Of a stretch of DNA of 64,000 nucleotides, positions 24,747 to 45,339 are shown piece after piece. The notes under the pieces were generated by a model. It was not told the DNA's origin. It saw nothing but the letters and a program-made list of their open reading frames with translations, and made no database searches. The position numbers were made by a program, and so were the translations under genes. This DNA comes from Bolinopsis microptera (taxonomy: Eukaryota > Ctenophora > Tentaculata > Lobata > Bolinopsidae): contig NC_087080.1 in NCBI RefSeq assembly GCF_026151205.1, forward strand, positions 8,955,720-9,019,719, written 5' to 3'. Within the stretch, counting starts at the first letter, position 1. Every line of letters starts with the position of its first letter.

Positions 24747-25171
24747 CAACTGAAACAAATTTTATGGTGCTGGAGTTTTTGTCGGTTGGAAAGGCCCCCT
24801 GCGTTATATATGACCTAGGTATTTCCAGAAGTATAGAACTTTAATCATCTCCTTTATTCGTTCCCATTTGTTATCATTGCCAATCTATTATTGTTCTATA
24901 CTTCTCTGTATATAACTGTAAATAACATTACTAACGTAATCCCAAAGTGGGCATCTATGTAATCTTAATTGTTACCTTCATGCCCACAGTTCACTGTTAA
25001 ATCATATCTTATTTTATCACTCATTAATTTATTACTCATTATGTTTTACATACTATATCCTTATGTCCCTAGAAGGGTGTTCTGCTAACAGTTTTCGACT
25101 GACTTGAATGTCCTGCACAGCAGATTGAAGCTTCTTAAATTATTTTTATTCTTATTGTATTGCTGTGTAAA

Positions 25172-25200
25172 TTTGATTCTAATTCTAATTCTAATTCTAA
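25172..25200 (+). repeat. Hexamer tail of LINE A, (attcta)n
   Basis: Five copies of attcta/ttctaa end the element, the expected 3' terminus of a CR1/L2-like LINE. Confidence 0.8.
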
Positions 25201-27891
25201 TGTTTATTATACATGTATATTGTACATTGACCGTGACCAATGCTTTAAACCCAAACCCCTGAAATGCTTATCTGCCAGTGTACGTGAGAAATGGGAATCA
25301 ATACAATCTGATGATGTACAGTAATTACGTAGTATTTGTTTCCTATCAGTGATGTTACATTCTAAACTACATTCTAAAATCTACGTGTTTGCAGTGAGAT
25401 TGTCATCATATTAAATGAGGACAATAAAACCTTACACTGTATAGTTACAAGCCGCATCGTTTACGTTTACAAGCGCCATTATTTACACCATTGTTTACAC
25501 TATACAGTCCACGTGGCGGAATGAGAACACAATCTCACAACAGTTGCTGCAGGACACAGCTGGACAATACGTGTCAAACCAGCGCAGAATCTGAACCGGT
25601 TTTATATTTCACTGAACAGTGACCATACCGGGGTTATGTGTGAAAGAAAGGAGTCTCTTTATTGGAATATCGGCCCGTTAATTAACAGGACCAGCTGGTG
25701 AACAATAAAACGTGGGAGTCTGGATATTTTAAACATTATTTAGATACATAATAGTTACTTTATTAAAACAATATGTTCGTTTAAGGATGGCTTTTAGACC
25801 GCAAGTAGAACCTTATTACTGAGGACCGAAAACTATTATTATCAGCAACGTGATTTCTCTTGCACAGTATTATTCTACTAAAATACAGAATATCAAGCAG
25901 AATATCGTTCACCCCAGAATGGAATAATCTACAACAGTAACCAGTGGTTTACACCGACACCTTCATTATTAACCTAATTAAAGTTACTAGATTATTACAT
26001 ATTTAATTACCTACAGTGGGAGATGAGTAATGTACACATTCATTTAAATTTCATTACTTGAACCTACTAGAAGTAAAAGAAGATATATAGAACTTTAATA
26101 CTTTCAACACTACCATATAACAAATAATTTGAGGAAACGATGTAACAGAGTCGATATATTTTAATGTTGTCATGGGTGGGAAGTCCCCATGCATCGTGGT
26201 CCGGCAGTTTCATTGCGTCTTAATATATATTATATGTATGAAATTTGATTGGAACGTTAAAAGAAGAAAAATAAATCAATCAATTATAAGATACGCGCTC
26301 ATACCGTCATTATACTAATCACATTACGCAATCTGTGCACTGTTAAAATCATGGTATGTACACTGAGTTGCACAACATCCAGTACTGCAGCTGGTGCACT
26401 GTGTGTCACACCGTTTCATACTTCATTACACGATTAGTAGTTTACCTATCACAGTACTTTACCTATTACATGTATTGCATGTGTGTGTGTATTTTATAAT
26501 TGGGTGCATAAGGGCTGATTATTACGTGTTACCGGCTATTAGGCTATTGTGTATTATGTAATTAGACACGGCACTTAGTAAAGTTTATAATTTGTAGATC
26601 TCGGGCAATGTCTCCTTATTTGAGCATCACGTGACACAGCAAGATCTTTTGTCTATATTTGGTCTAACAAGCTGCTAATCACAGGAAAGATTTGTGTGTA
26701 GAATCTTCACTGTACATAGAACAGACTAGAACAGTCTAGAACACACTGGTATTATTGCGACATAACCACAGAAATACAAGGGCACGCCTTTATAATCCAT
26801 TATCCCTTACTTGTAAGTTGTACGTGTAGCAATAAGAAACTCATTATTATATTTATTAATATTATCAACGCTATATGAATAATGAATAATACGACGGCCC
26901 AGAACGATTATGGAGTGACATGAAAGATGTCCACGATTCATAAGCCCAAATAAGTCTAAATTGATACAGACACGGTAGAGAACTAATGTATACTAGTGGT
27001 ACTGCACTACAAAACGAAAGCTGGGCTCTATTTGAGAAATGTGTAAGAATTCAGGAACATTAAATTCCGGTGTAATTTTACATGTATAGCTACATAAATA
27101 TGTCAATATATTTTATCAGGCGTAATGGTTTAAATACTGAGCCTGCAATAAAGGAACGAAAGTAATGAGGAGTATTAAATTGTACGCAAGTTGTCTGGAT
27201 TGACGTCAGCAAGCTGTGTGGCAAGCTGTGTGGCAATAACACTGGCAGGCACTCAATATTACACAACTATCAGGTAGATCGGAGGGCGTGCTAGAGAGAG
27301 CACGTGTTGCTCACTGGATTGTGAAATTTCATCTTCATCACTTACGTTTACATCTTTTTAGTTCAAGTAAAATCTGGAATGAAGTAAATTCCAGAAATTA
27401 TTATATTTAAAAGCTTGGGGAAGTATTTTCGCTATCCAATTTTGGGCTTTTTGTGAAACTAATAAAAATATTAACAAATCTGAAAAACATATCAGAATTT
27501 GTTCGCAAATGTTTCCGCTATTTCATTAATGGCGTAATCGAAATTATCCGGATTAAAAGAAGAATGCCAAATTATAGAGCGAATCGAGGTTACTGAGGAA
27601 CAGGGAGTTTTTAAATATTACAGTTAAGCCAATAACAACTCAAATATAAACGAGAAAGTATGTTGAAATTTGTAATAATATACAATTGAAAGAATTCTAT
27701 AACATATGTATTATACTTAATCTGTGTAATACTCTCAACATAATACAGACCATTTACCACGAGGCTACCTCTTTATTAGAATATAGATTCCTTTAACTTT
27801 AACTGGGGATTATAAGTTGCTGTTTAAATAATATAATATTTATCTGGAGAAGTCTGTAGACTGAGGTACATGAAAGTGGGTTGTATTGATA

Positions 27892-27943
27892 TGTAGATTA
27901 GAGATGTAGATTAGAAATGTAGATTAGAAATGTAGATTAGAGT
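27892..27943. repeat. Tandem repeat, unit atgtagattaga(g/a)
   Basis: Four copies of a 13-bp unit around atgtagattaga. Confidence 0.85.
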
Positions 27944-29085
27944 GCCCTCAACCAGTCAACCTACTACAAATGGTACACATTGTACATGCTAAATGCTAAT
28001 TACTGTAAAGAATGGTCTGATTCCTCATTCCTGGGTATTGCAACACTTATAACGATTTGATGGATTATGTTACATGATCGCTACTCCGTGTACATTGTAC
28101 ATTATGTAGTGTGATACACGAACGTTAAGAAACTTAAGAATTTACAAACAGCACCCACTCTCAGACTCAAGGGCTCTATACAACAATAAATATACATTAT
28201 AAGGGGGGGGGGGGGCTGCCTTTTGTTGTACAGTCAAATTAGATCAAAGTGAGACCCCTTGGAACATTTAAATGTATATTCTTTGTGTAGAGTTACCACG
28301 AGACTACAAGATGTGTATTTAGCACCTGGACATTAGACACTAGACAGTTTCTCACTTAGTCGCTAGATGGGGGGTACATTTAGGGGCCGTTAGCAGTTAG
28401 GGTACAGCGAGTGAGCTGTTTATCTGACGGATAAGCAGTAGTATAACTCATATCGTTGGAATGTGATCAGGGTGAGTTTTATTCTTGGTGGTTTTATCCG
28501 TGAACCCGTACTACTACAGGGACCTGTACAGGAACCTACAGGAACCTACTATTTCAGGAACCTACTCCTCAGATTAATAATAAAGATAGCCTTGTCTTAT
28601 AACTCGTTCCAGTGGTTAACATCACCAAAACATCTGTAATAATAGCGTCTGTGGTGTATTATACACTGCTATAAGGTAGGGTGCAGTGATGTGCGATGTT
28701 TACAGTAGAGTGTGTAGACACAGTAATTACACAAACATAAACAACACTTTACACATGACTTACCTTATGTGAATTAAATGTAAGTGCATCTATATTCTAT
28801 AATCGGCCTGATATTATTATAAATACAATCCCAGAAATCGACTTGATTTCCGAGGATCAAACTTATCAGGATCTTAAATTATTTGTTTCTCAGGTCCGGA
28901 AGCAACCGTGAGAAAATCTGCACTACATAACATGAGTTAGCTGAGTATGAACTAGGCAATTAGTACTAGCCACTTTGTAGGTTTTCTTCAATTAAAGGTT
29001 GAGAAAGTGCTTGGCTAGTTAATGAGGGTAAGGAACAGACTGCTTGAAAACCAATACAAGTGTTATTCTCTACATTACAATGCGA

Positions 29086-29166
29086 GAGTAGTGAGTAGTG
29101 AGTAGTAGTGAGTAGTGGTGGTGAGTAGTGGTGAGTAGTGGTGAGTAGTGGTGAGTAGTGGTAAGT
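29086..29166. repeat. Tandem repeat gtgagtagtg
   Basis: About eight units of gagtagtg/gtgagtagtg. The reverse-strand His/Tyr/Ser/Thr-rich frame across it is an artefact. Confidence 0.9.
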
Positions 29167-29501
29167 GGTGATGTTGAGGGCAGGATTCAAAGTTTGAAAT
29201 TCTGATAATCTACATGACGCTTCATTAAACTTACAGTTGGTTATTTAAATCCATATTCTTATTGTGACAAAATTTAAAACCATCAAAAATCTTAAAAAGC
29301 TCCATTCAAATACCTTTAAAATATTAGTCGACAGACCAGTAGCTGCTCATGAAATTAGAATTTAAATTATTTAACCCCCGAAATTGTCCAGCAACAATTA
29401 ATAGAAATCCCTGCTAATTAGCGATAATCATTACTAATTAGCGATAATTAGCAGTAAGTAATAGCAGGAAATGAGATCCTCATCGTCAGGAGTTTTTCTC
29501 T

Positions 29502-36607
<7,106 letters not shown>

Positions 36608-37509
36608 GTTTACTCTACTAGTAAAGTGTATATTTTTAGTAGGAGCATTAGGTATACAAATTTTGTTACAAAGTATACCGAAAAGGATATTTGTCACAAT
36701 AATATCAAGAAACAAAGGATGAGAGCAATGACTTTATAATTTGAATTGTTATAATTCACTATTTCATAACTCGTTCACATTTATAGACCACATTTAATTT
36801 ATTACTTATTATACTTAGTATTTATTTTTGGTGACTGTATCACCCAGTTTTAACATTTGATAATTGTACAGTTTATTGACGACACATTGACTGAATGTTA
36901 TTTTATATTCTAATTTATATTCTAGATATTTTATTTATTTTTCAACAGACGACAACTTCCTGTTTTTTCTTCTATATTAGTTACTCATATCTCTTGTACA
37001 GACTGTTTTACAAGGACATTGACAGATGATACTCACATTAGGCATTCATTATTGCATCTAAATTATTTCACTTGCATTAGGTTTAGAAATTTATTCTCTG
37101 GTTAACAGATTCAAATGTTTAATTAATTTGTAGTATGACAGTAAGGTATCGTATATAAGAAGTTATTTAATTTTGCTTGGGCTATTATATTGACTATTGA
37201 GGTTTAATGATGATATGGAATTTGAATATTATATAAATTTACACTATGTAGTTGGGGCATTTTGCATAGTAAATATGGTTACTACTCCTCTATATGATAT
37301 TATTTGATTGGTATTCGATTTCTGATTATTTTCCTAGGAATATGATTATTATATCTCAATTTGGCTTTAGGTAGGGTGCCCCGCTAAAAGAACTGGATTC
37401 TTCCAGGAAGCATCCCGTGCACAGAGCTTGATCTACATATATAATATTAAATTATTAACCATTCATTCTGTATGTGCACAAAAATTTATTTCAATCAATT
37501 TCTTTTATT
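36608..37509. other. 5' flank of SURF4, no gene seen
   Basis: AT-rich. It should contain the SURF4 promoter (minus strand); no clear core element can be named. Confidence 0.5.
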
Positions 37510-40397
37510 AGTACAGGGAAATCCGTCTAAAAAAATCGATCTGCTGACACACGAAGCTTTCAGAGGATTTTTGACGTTTTTGAGTCCCATTAGGTGCCCT
37601 TTATGGCTGACCAACTTTTCCAAACTTTTCCACGTGGCTTAAGGCCACTTTTTGCCACTTTACCACTTTTTACCACCTTTCTTGTTTGTCGAATATCTTT
37701 AGTTGTGAACATCGTAAAAGGTTGCGAATCAATCGAGTGTGTTCATATTATCAGGAAGAAAAACTTTTGTTCTAACAATTTTTACGTCAGATAATAAATT
37801 AATTGGATAATTATCAATTAACCAATTAGCAAAATTCTAAAAATTTTTTATTGGCTAAAAATGATCGGAATAGCTTGAAACACGGAGAAAAGTAGTTTTT
37901 AGAAAAAATTTGAAAATTTTTCACTTACATTTTTTTTCGAGACTTCGAAAAATTTCGAAAATTCAAAATATTTTTTCCCGCCAAAAGTGATCAAATTGCA
38001 TGAAACGCGGAGAAAAATGATTTTCAAAAAAAACTTAGTCAATTTTTCGTTTCAAGAATACTTAAATCACCAATATTTGTAGTTGGAGTTTAGTAAATCT
38101 CGGCAGATTTTAGTAATAATCAGGAATTACTAACTCTAAGTGGAAAGGTCTGAAACTGAAAAACGTTAAGTTTAACCATACGATCGTGATATAAGAGTTT
38201 CATAACTAATTACAATACAGCCTTATCGATTTTCACAGAAACTGCACCAATGGCACAGTCAAGATCGAAACGATAGCCTGCTGTACTGTCATTTTATTGA
38301 TTTCAATGATGAATCAGTGGGGTTAAGATTTGTAATAAATAAAACCTCTCTGTACCGTCAATTGTGCTAATCTAAACCGGCCTACCTGTATTACCAGACC
38401 TCTTCTTTTCCTCAACAATCAAACCGAGTTGTTCATATCGCATTTGGTGGGTGATGTAAACTAAGTAGTAATACATATCGAGCTATATTCAATCACAATA
38501 CGACACAATGCAACACGTGTATATTATATTATGGCCCTTAATGAGGTATATAAAATGTTCTATACCGTACACTTCTCGTTTCTCCCGTGAGAGGCCCGAT
38601 ATGGAGAGGTTTTACATTTTATCACGAAAATGTCTACTTGGTCTCATGGCTCTTTGACAGCTCAAAGAAGGCAAGAAAAGACCAAAAAGCTTAGAATGTC
38701 AACTCGCAAGAGCGGGCTACCGGACAACTGAACCCAATTTAGACATTTAGATTAACCCTAACTCTAACCCTAACCCTAACCCTAACCCTAACCAATTAAG
38801 CTGATTGGTTAGTGGGAACTAGGTTCAATTGGGTTCAGTTGTCAGTCTTCGATCTGTCCCACATTAATCCCGAGCTGATCATCATGGGCCCCGAATATCC
38901 TGCGGGAAGAACCTGTATTTTTACTTCACGACGTCCGGATTTCAAATCAACATCCTCAATAACATTAACAATCCTTCCTGATCAGGATCTGTCTCTATTA
39001 GCAATTTCCAAAATATCCTGACTCTCGTGGAACATTTCACTGAATAAATTATTACCGGTTATTTACTACCCCTTGCCCGACACTGTACTCGTATCTAAAT
39101 CTTACCCTTTCCCGTATGTTACCCTTGTTGATTTTACTTTTAGCCGACCCTGACATATGGGGGTGATTTGAGGTATCCCGCAAATGAAGCGGTATGCAGT
39201 ACAATACAAAACAGTTACAGTAGATGTTGGAAGGTGTATTTACACTTGCTTCCTGGACCTGGCTGTTCCTCAGTTTCCCTGATCTGTTCTTGCCCTTCTT
39301 CGAACTGTAAATGGGCCATGAGACCAAGTAGACGTTTTCGTGATAAACTGTAAAACCTCTCTATACCGGGTTTCTCACGGTATAAAGCGTTTCATAAACC
39401 TCATTAAGAGCCATATAATATACACGTACTGTGTCGTATTGTGATTGAATATAGCTCGATATGTATTACTACTTAGTTTACATCACCCACCAAATGCGAT
39501 ATGAACAACTCGGTTTGATTGTTGAGGAAAAGAAGAGGTCTGGTAATACAGGTAGGCCGGTTTAGATTAGCACAATTGACGGTACAGAGAGGTTTTATTT
39601 ATTACAAATGTGATTATCTTAACCCCACTGATTCATCATTGAAATCAATAAAATGACAGTACAGCAGGCTATCGTTTCGATCTTGACTGTGCCATTGGTG
39701 CAGTTTCTGTGAAAATCGATAAGGCTGTATTGTAATTAGTTATGAAACTCTTATATCACGATCGTATGGTTAAACTTAACGTTTTTCAGTTTCAGACCTT
39801 TCCACTTAGAGTTAGTAATTCCTGATTATTACTAAAATCTGCCGAGATTTACTAAACTCCAACTACAAATATTGGTGATTTAAGTATTCTTGAAACGAAA
39901 AATTGACTAAGTTTTTTTTGAAAATCATTTTTCTCCGCGTTTCATGCAATTTGATCACTTTTGGCTCGAAAAAAAAATGTAAGTGAAAAATTTTCAAATT
40001 TTTTCTAAAAACTACTTTTCTCCGTGTTTTAAGCTATTCCGATCATTTTTAGCCAATAAAAAATTTTTAGAATTTTGCTAATTGGTTAATTGATAATTAT
40101 CCAATTAATTTATTATCTGACGTAAAAATTGTTAGAACAAAAGTTTTTCTTCCTGATAATATGAACACACTCGATTGATTCGCAACCTTTTACGATGTTC
40201 ACAACTAAAGATATTCGACAAACAAGAAAGGTGGTAAAAAGTGGTAAAGTGGCAAAAAGTGGCCTTAAGCCACGTGGAAAAGTTTGGAAAAGTTGGTCAG
40301 CCATAAAGGGCACCTAATGGGACTCAAAAACGTCAAAAATCCTCTGAAAGCTTCGTGTGTCAGCAGATCGATTTTTTCAGACGGATTTCCCTGTACT
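37510..40397. mobile_element. 2.9 kb fold-back element with about 1.1 kb inverted arms
   Basis: Ends agtacagggaaatccgtct and its complement. Arms pair over roughly 37510-38650 and 39310-40397 with few differences. A 66-codon frame is identical in both arms, which shows how similar they are rather than marking a gene. The element is bounded by TA next to cagggaaatccg on both sides, as expected for a Tc1/mariner-type insertion. The roughly 660 bp centre holds a nested 121-bp inverted-repeat unit with telomere-like repeats. No transposase is visible. Confidence 0.8.
38723..38843. repeat. Nested inverted-repeat unit with telomere-like (CCCTAA)n
   Basis: gacaactgaacccaatt (38723-38739) is perfectly inverted at 38827-38843. 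Between them are about six ccctaa units (38753-38793, one mutated to ctctaa) and an accaatt/aattggt-like hairpin. Confidence 0.85.
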
Positions 40398-41307
40398 ATA
40401 TATTAATATCAATTTGTCGAACCATGATGGTAAAATGTATCCTGAAAAGACAAGTTTCATCCATTATTATATAACTAGAAACCCTGTGGTCCCAAGGAGG
40501 ATACTGATATTATTCTTTGAAAGCCTTCACACCTGAAGATATAGCCAATTTAAATGTAACTTGATTAAAACATCGCTCCAAAATCTTTGCACATGATTAT
40601 GATGTGAATTTTCACCCTCGTTACTATGCAACTTTCTAATTTGCACATCGCGGTGGTTGTACTTAGAAGGAACCGTTCGGATTTTAAGAGAGATATACGA
40701 TAGATATGAAACTTCAAGAAAATACTGATATGATTGTTCTTAGTATAGATGTGTACTTGCATGCCACATAATTTATGAACATGTATAAACCAATCAAATC
40801 AAATCAAATCAAATAATAATGACACAAACACCATCACACGCCATTACAATCGTTTAAAGTTTTTACAAAAATCAATAAATTAAACTACAGGGGCAACAGG
40901 ATCCTTGACTGAGTAGTTATAGCGAAGCCGACACCACCAGTACCTCCCCTATGTGTGTGCGGGGGCAGCACCTAAGCAGCGGCGTGATTTTAGAGTAAAA
41001 GTTTTAAGAAAGTGTTTTTCTGGAGCAAATCAGCTATCTAGCATTTAAATCATAACAGTTAAAAAGATATAATACCCATGTAATGCGAACAATATAATTT
41101 TCATTAAAATTCTTGTCTCTCAAAACATTTGTAAGAGAAACAAATTTTTGTTTGATTGTGCAAGACTATTAATTAGAATATGCGTTACAACAAAATCATT
41201 AAATTGAGCATATATATCAATATATGGTATATATAGTGAGGTATATGGTATATAGCTAGTGAGGTATATGGTATATAGTGAGTCCGGACTGCATATATAG
41301 TATAAAT

Positions 41308-41406
41308 GTACCAGTCCCATGAAAATGAGAAAAACGGTGTTACAATGCAAGGGTTCTTGAAATAGAGAAAGGAAGCTTCACGCCGTTAGTTTTCTCAACG
41401 TCTAGT
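41308..41406. repeat. Dispersed 100-bp repeat, copy 1
   Basis: From atgtaccagtcccatgaaaa to aacgtctagtg. A second copy lies at 57675-57775 in the same orientation and differs at only a few positions. Confidence 0.9.
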
Positions 41407-41589
41407 GGAATGGGTGGTGAAGCTGAAAGACTGGTGAAGAAGCTGGCTAGTCAGATGGAATATAACACAGGTCAAAGATATTCAGACGCTGCTGGATAAG
41501 AACAACAGTGATTTCTCTCCGGGAACACAGAGGTGCGAGATAGAACTATGTTAATATAAATAGTTTAGATTTGAGAACATTGCAAGTAT

Positions 41590-42464
41590 ACATGGGTGCT
41601 GTATTCATTTGTATGCTGATGACACCCAGCTGTATTTCACTCTTGATTCTGATGACCCATCACAGCTAGAGCACAATATGGAACACTGTATGTCTGATAT
41701 CAAGAAATGGATGACAACAAATTTCCTTCAACTGAATTCTTCTAAGACTGAAGTCATCGTTATATCCTCTAAATTTGACTCAAAAAATATTCCAGCCTCT
41801 CTACAGATTGTTAAGGATCAAGAGCCACATGTTGTTAGTGGAACTGTGAAGAGTCTTGGGCTGTATTTGGACAGTTATCTTTCAATGAGTGATCAGATTA
41901 CGTCAGTGGTTCAAGCATGTAATATTCAGATCAGAAATTTGTGGTTTATTGCATCAAAACTGTCTTTTAACCTTAAGATTCAGCTTGTTCATGCTCTAGT
42001 ACTCTCTAGAATTGATTATTGCAACAGCGTATATTTTGGACTGAGCTCATATGATTTAAGTCGTTTACAGAAGGTGCAAAATTCTGCTGTAAGATTTATT
42101 TTCGGGAGAGGAAGAAAGGCACACACTACTCCACTACTTAAGAAAGTTCATTTTCTACCAGTTAGATTTAGAATAGATTTTAAGATTGCCCTACTTGCCT
42201 ACAAGTGTTTAAATAATATAGCTCCTCCTTACTTAAAAGAGTTGATATCTCCTAGGCAGCAAAGTTTTAAAAATGTACGTCTTGATAATGATTATTTTTA
42301 CCAGTTTTCCGCCCTCTCCTAACTATGTAAACACAGAGAAAGCTTTTAGTCACTGTGCAGTTAAAGTATTTAATTCCTTGCCATACGACATAAGATCAGC
42401 TGAGTCAGTTACATCTTTCAAGACCAAACTTAAAACATACTTCTTTTCTCTAGCATTTGATTGA
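41590..42464 (+). pseudogene. LINE RT C-terminal fragment (L2/CR1-like), one frameshift
   Basis: Starts at CIHLYADDTQLYF (motif C). It continues with DIKKWMTTNFLQLN, KTEVIVI, SLGLYLDSYLSM, SRIDYCNSVYFGL, LQKVQNSAVRFI, HFLPVRFRIDFKI and then, after a frame change near 42290, FSHCAVKVFNSLPYDIRS and FKTKLKTYFF. This is the classic L2-type RT C-terminus. It is followed by a ttatta microsatellite tail near 42622-42640. 5'-truncated copy. Confidence 0.9.
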
Positions 42465-44690
42465 TTTTGCATTTACATAGGTAAAATGAACTTGTCATGT
42501 CTAATTTTCAATTAAACTAAGCTCAGTTAATGTAAGAGCCGCTTTAGAAAGCACTGGAGTTTATCTCCAGGATTAAATTATATCGAGTTATATGATTTAG
42601 CTATAAGGCGGTTTATAAATGTTGTATTTATTATTATTATTATTTGGAGCCACAAGGCCAAGGGTGATTTTCAAATATTTCTCCCAATATTTGAGATAGG
42701 GAATATATTGATTTAATGAAGGGTCGTTTTTACATATATAATAGGGTCATTGTGACAATTTTTGTACCACAGTCCACACACCATACTCCACAGATGATAT
42801 ATATATATATATATACACACAAACACACTAGTACCGAACAATTGCACTGCAAAACATGCTCACGATACACTCAAAATTGGAAATATTCAACGGCTCGTAT
42901 ATGAAACTAAGCGACTTACACTCAGTGTACACCCAGTATTAACCAGTATTACACACTAGTAAATTCTACGTAACGCGCGAAAACAATAATTCTGTAGCGT
43001 TTTCATTGTCACATCTCACGTCGACGGGATTAAACGCGCGCGCGCGTAACAACTTATCTTACTGCTAACTCAGCGACTAAACACACAACGACTTTGACAA
43101 TTGACAGACGGTTAAACAATTGTGAGTTATGACGGACTTAACTGTATGGGTCAACTACTGAAACTGTATTGTTTACTATCTTATTCATTATACTGGACAT
43201 GAGATGACGAAGTATCTTAAGCAGCACTTTATACCCCCCACTTAGAACTTGATTAGTCACGAACAATAGAATCATCAAAAACCAATACAATAAAACATCT
43301 TGATCAATAAATGCCTAGCAGCACCAGACAGCAGCCGTGTACCTTTTTCGACTCCGTGGAGTTCCTGATGGACTTTTGTTTACTTTTGTTAATAATCGGA
43401 TCAACCTTTCTTTATCGAAACATGTATCCTATTGTATTTCATTATTGTATTAAAATGTAAAGATATACTAGATATTACAACGAAATAGCGGTATACCAAA
43501 TTGGCCCTTGATATTAACTATAACCGTGTTGATGGTTTTAAATTTTGTATGTTGTAAGTATTATATTTTAGTTTGTGAAGCGTTTACTCCTCCCCCTCAG
43601 CAAGACAGTTAGATTGTAGATTAATGATAATAATTGTCAAATGACGTTATATATTATATAACAGTTATAAATGTTCAATAGTTGTAGAGCGATTTCAAGA
43701 GTAGTGGTCCACAGGGGTCCGAAAAAGCCGTACAGGCACTTGGGTCCTTATCCTTGTCACTAATCTCAATTGGATTCGGTTTACACAAAACATGAACATT
43801 TAGACGTACACATTGACACGATATTTATTAGAAAGCAAAAAGTATAAAATAATACGTGCGTGCGCGGCTTGAGCCGCGCCGCATAAGAACGGATGCGTGC
43901 AGGGGCTGGAGTACGCTTGTATGTAGATTAATGAAATGTTGCATTGTAAATATTGAGAATTGACGATATATTATGATCTAATGGTAAATTTTACAAAGCT
44001 GGCTTTGGATTTAGGTAAGATTATAATTCATTAAAAAAAACCACGGATAGTTTAAATTTATTTCTATTTGTCGTATATTCATAAACAATTTAATCCTGTT
44101 TTCAAGAATGCGCGGCTTTGGCGGCCAATTATTGACTTATACATTAAATTGGATTTTAAATAGAAATGTGAATATATTAAAATTTAAAACTTTCAGAACG
44201 GAGGCTTATAAATATTATTATATTATGATTGTAAAATAAAGGATAAAATTTTAAATTTGTTTCACTAAAAATTTGTTTCACTAATTGTTTGAATAAATAA
44301 TATTTTAAAAATAAAGAAAAAACATAACAATTATTTTTGGTTTCATCACATGCCTTGTCATGTGGCAAACAATCGTTTCATATATCTTTATTCCACTGGA
44401 AAGAAAATATGAAATAGTATAATGTTTTCAATAATTTTTTAAATATATTGTATTCGATAAATTAATGTTGGTGGGGAAATATTTTTATATATTTTTCACA
44501 TAGTGCAATGCAAATGTGTTGATTCACTATGTCAATCCTTCCTAGTTCGGCGAGGCCCAGTGGTGCATCTCGCCGATCTAAGTAGTTGCGAGAATATGCA
44601 CGGCGCGGCCCAGTAGTGCATCGCGCTACAATGCAATGTGCAATGATATTTTTAAACATGTGTGATTGATGTGATGATGTGATGTCATAA
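42465..44690. other. Repeat-rich intergenic stretch, no gene seen
   Basis: Contains a dinucleotide at run at 42800-42820 and a cgcgcgcg patch at 43035. No supported coding region. Confidence 0.5.
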
Positions 44691-45175
44691 TATTTATTTT
44701 ACTTTACTTTACTTTACTTTACTTTACTTTACTTTACTTTACTTTACTTTACTTTACTTTACTTTACTTTACTTTACTTTACTTTACTTTACTTTACTTT
44801 ACTTTACTTTACTTTACTTTACTTTACTTTACTTTACTTTACTTTACTTTACTTTACTTTACTTTACTTTACTTTACTTTACTTTACTTTACTTTACTTT
44901 ACTTTCCTTTACTTTACTTTACTTTACTTTACTTTACTTTATGCGAATTGATTCACGATCAGGATGTTGATCTTTCGCAGCTCGGTAAGGCCCAGTAGTG
45001 CATTTCGTGTTACTGGGCGGCCGCGGCGCTCAGCCTGTCATTCCCGATTCCGCCGAATCTTCATGAACATAATAGCCTGGGGTCCCCAGGTAAATCTCGT
45101 GTTGTTGTTGCGAGAAGAATTATTTGATGCACGGCGCAGCCCAGTAGTGCATCGCGCTACAACGATGCGAAGCAA
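44513..45175. repeat. Duplicated hairpin module with gcccagtagtgcat loops flanking the pentamer array
   Basis: gcccagt(a/g)gtgcat occurs near 44568, 44605, 44991 and 45140. The first two sit in GC stems (cggcgag/ctcgccg and gcgcg/cgcgc). The two halves lie on either side of the (actttt-type) pentamer array, each beginning with ttgattcac. Confidence 0.7.
44693..44940. repeat. Pentamer microsatellite (actttt-type, unit tttac), about 49 copies
   Basis: An almost pure tttac array of about 245 bp with one interruption (ttcct) near 44905. Confidence 0.97.
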
Positions 45176-45339
45176 TCGCGAAGCAAGAATGCTAGTTTGC
45201 GCGGCGCGTCGAAGCGGCGAAGTCTTTCAAACATTGTTAATGTACATGTGGTGAGAGTTTTAAATAATATTCCGAAAATAATAATTATGTACATGTAAAT
45301 TGCTGTGTAAATTCCGAGTAAGATCATTTAAACATATAA

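Larger units (their letters stand above)
20431..25200 (+). mobile_element. LINE A: CR1/L2-like non-LTR retrotransposon with AlkB-SGNH ORF1
   Basis: Order: a probable 5' UTR with a tcaacttcaa decamer array (20431-20473), ORF1 (20512-22248), ORF2 (about 22426-24746), a 3' UTR, and a tail of about five attcta hexamers (25172-25200). Short tandem tails instead of poly-A are typical of CR1/L2-like elements. The exact 5' boundary is not determined and no target duplication was identified. It lies between the RNF26-like and SURF4 genes, on the plus strand. Confidence 0.8.
25201..29501. other. Intergenic region between LINE A and SURF4
   Basis: About 4.3 kb of AT-rich DNA with no supported gene on either strand. 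It contains the tandem arrays at 27892-27943 and 29086-29166 and a 13-G run at 28204. The last part would include the SURF4 3' UTR (minus strand). Confidence 0.6.

Noticed and set aside
28966-29190. His/Tyr/Ser/Thr-rich minus-strand frame
   Set aside because: Translation of the gtgagtagtg tandem array.
37594-37794. 66-codon frame identical to 40113-40313 on the other strand
   Set aside because: Mirror copies in the arms of the fold-back element; likely non-coding.
38753-38793. Chromosome end at the (CCCTAA)n tract
   Set aside because: Only about six units, flanked on both sides by a fold-back element and ordinary sequence.
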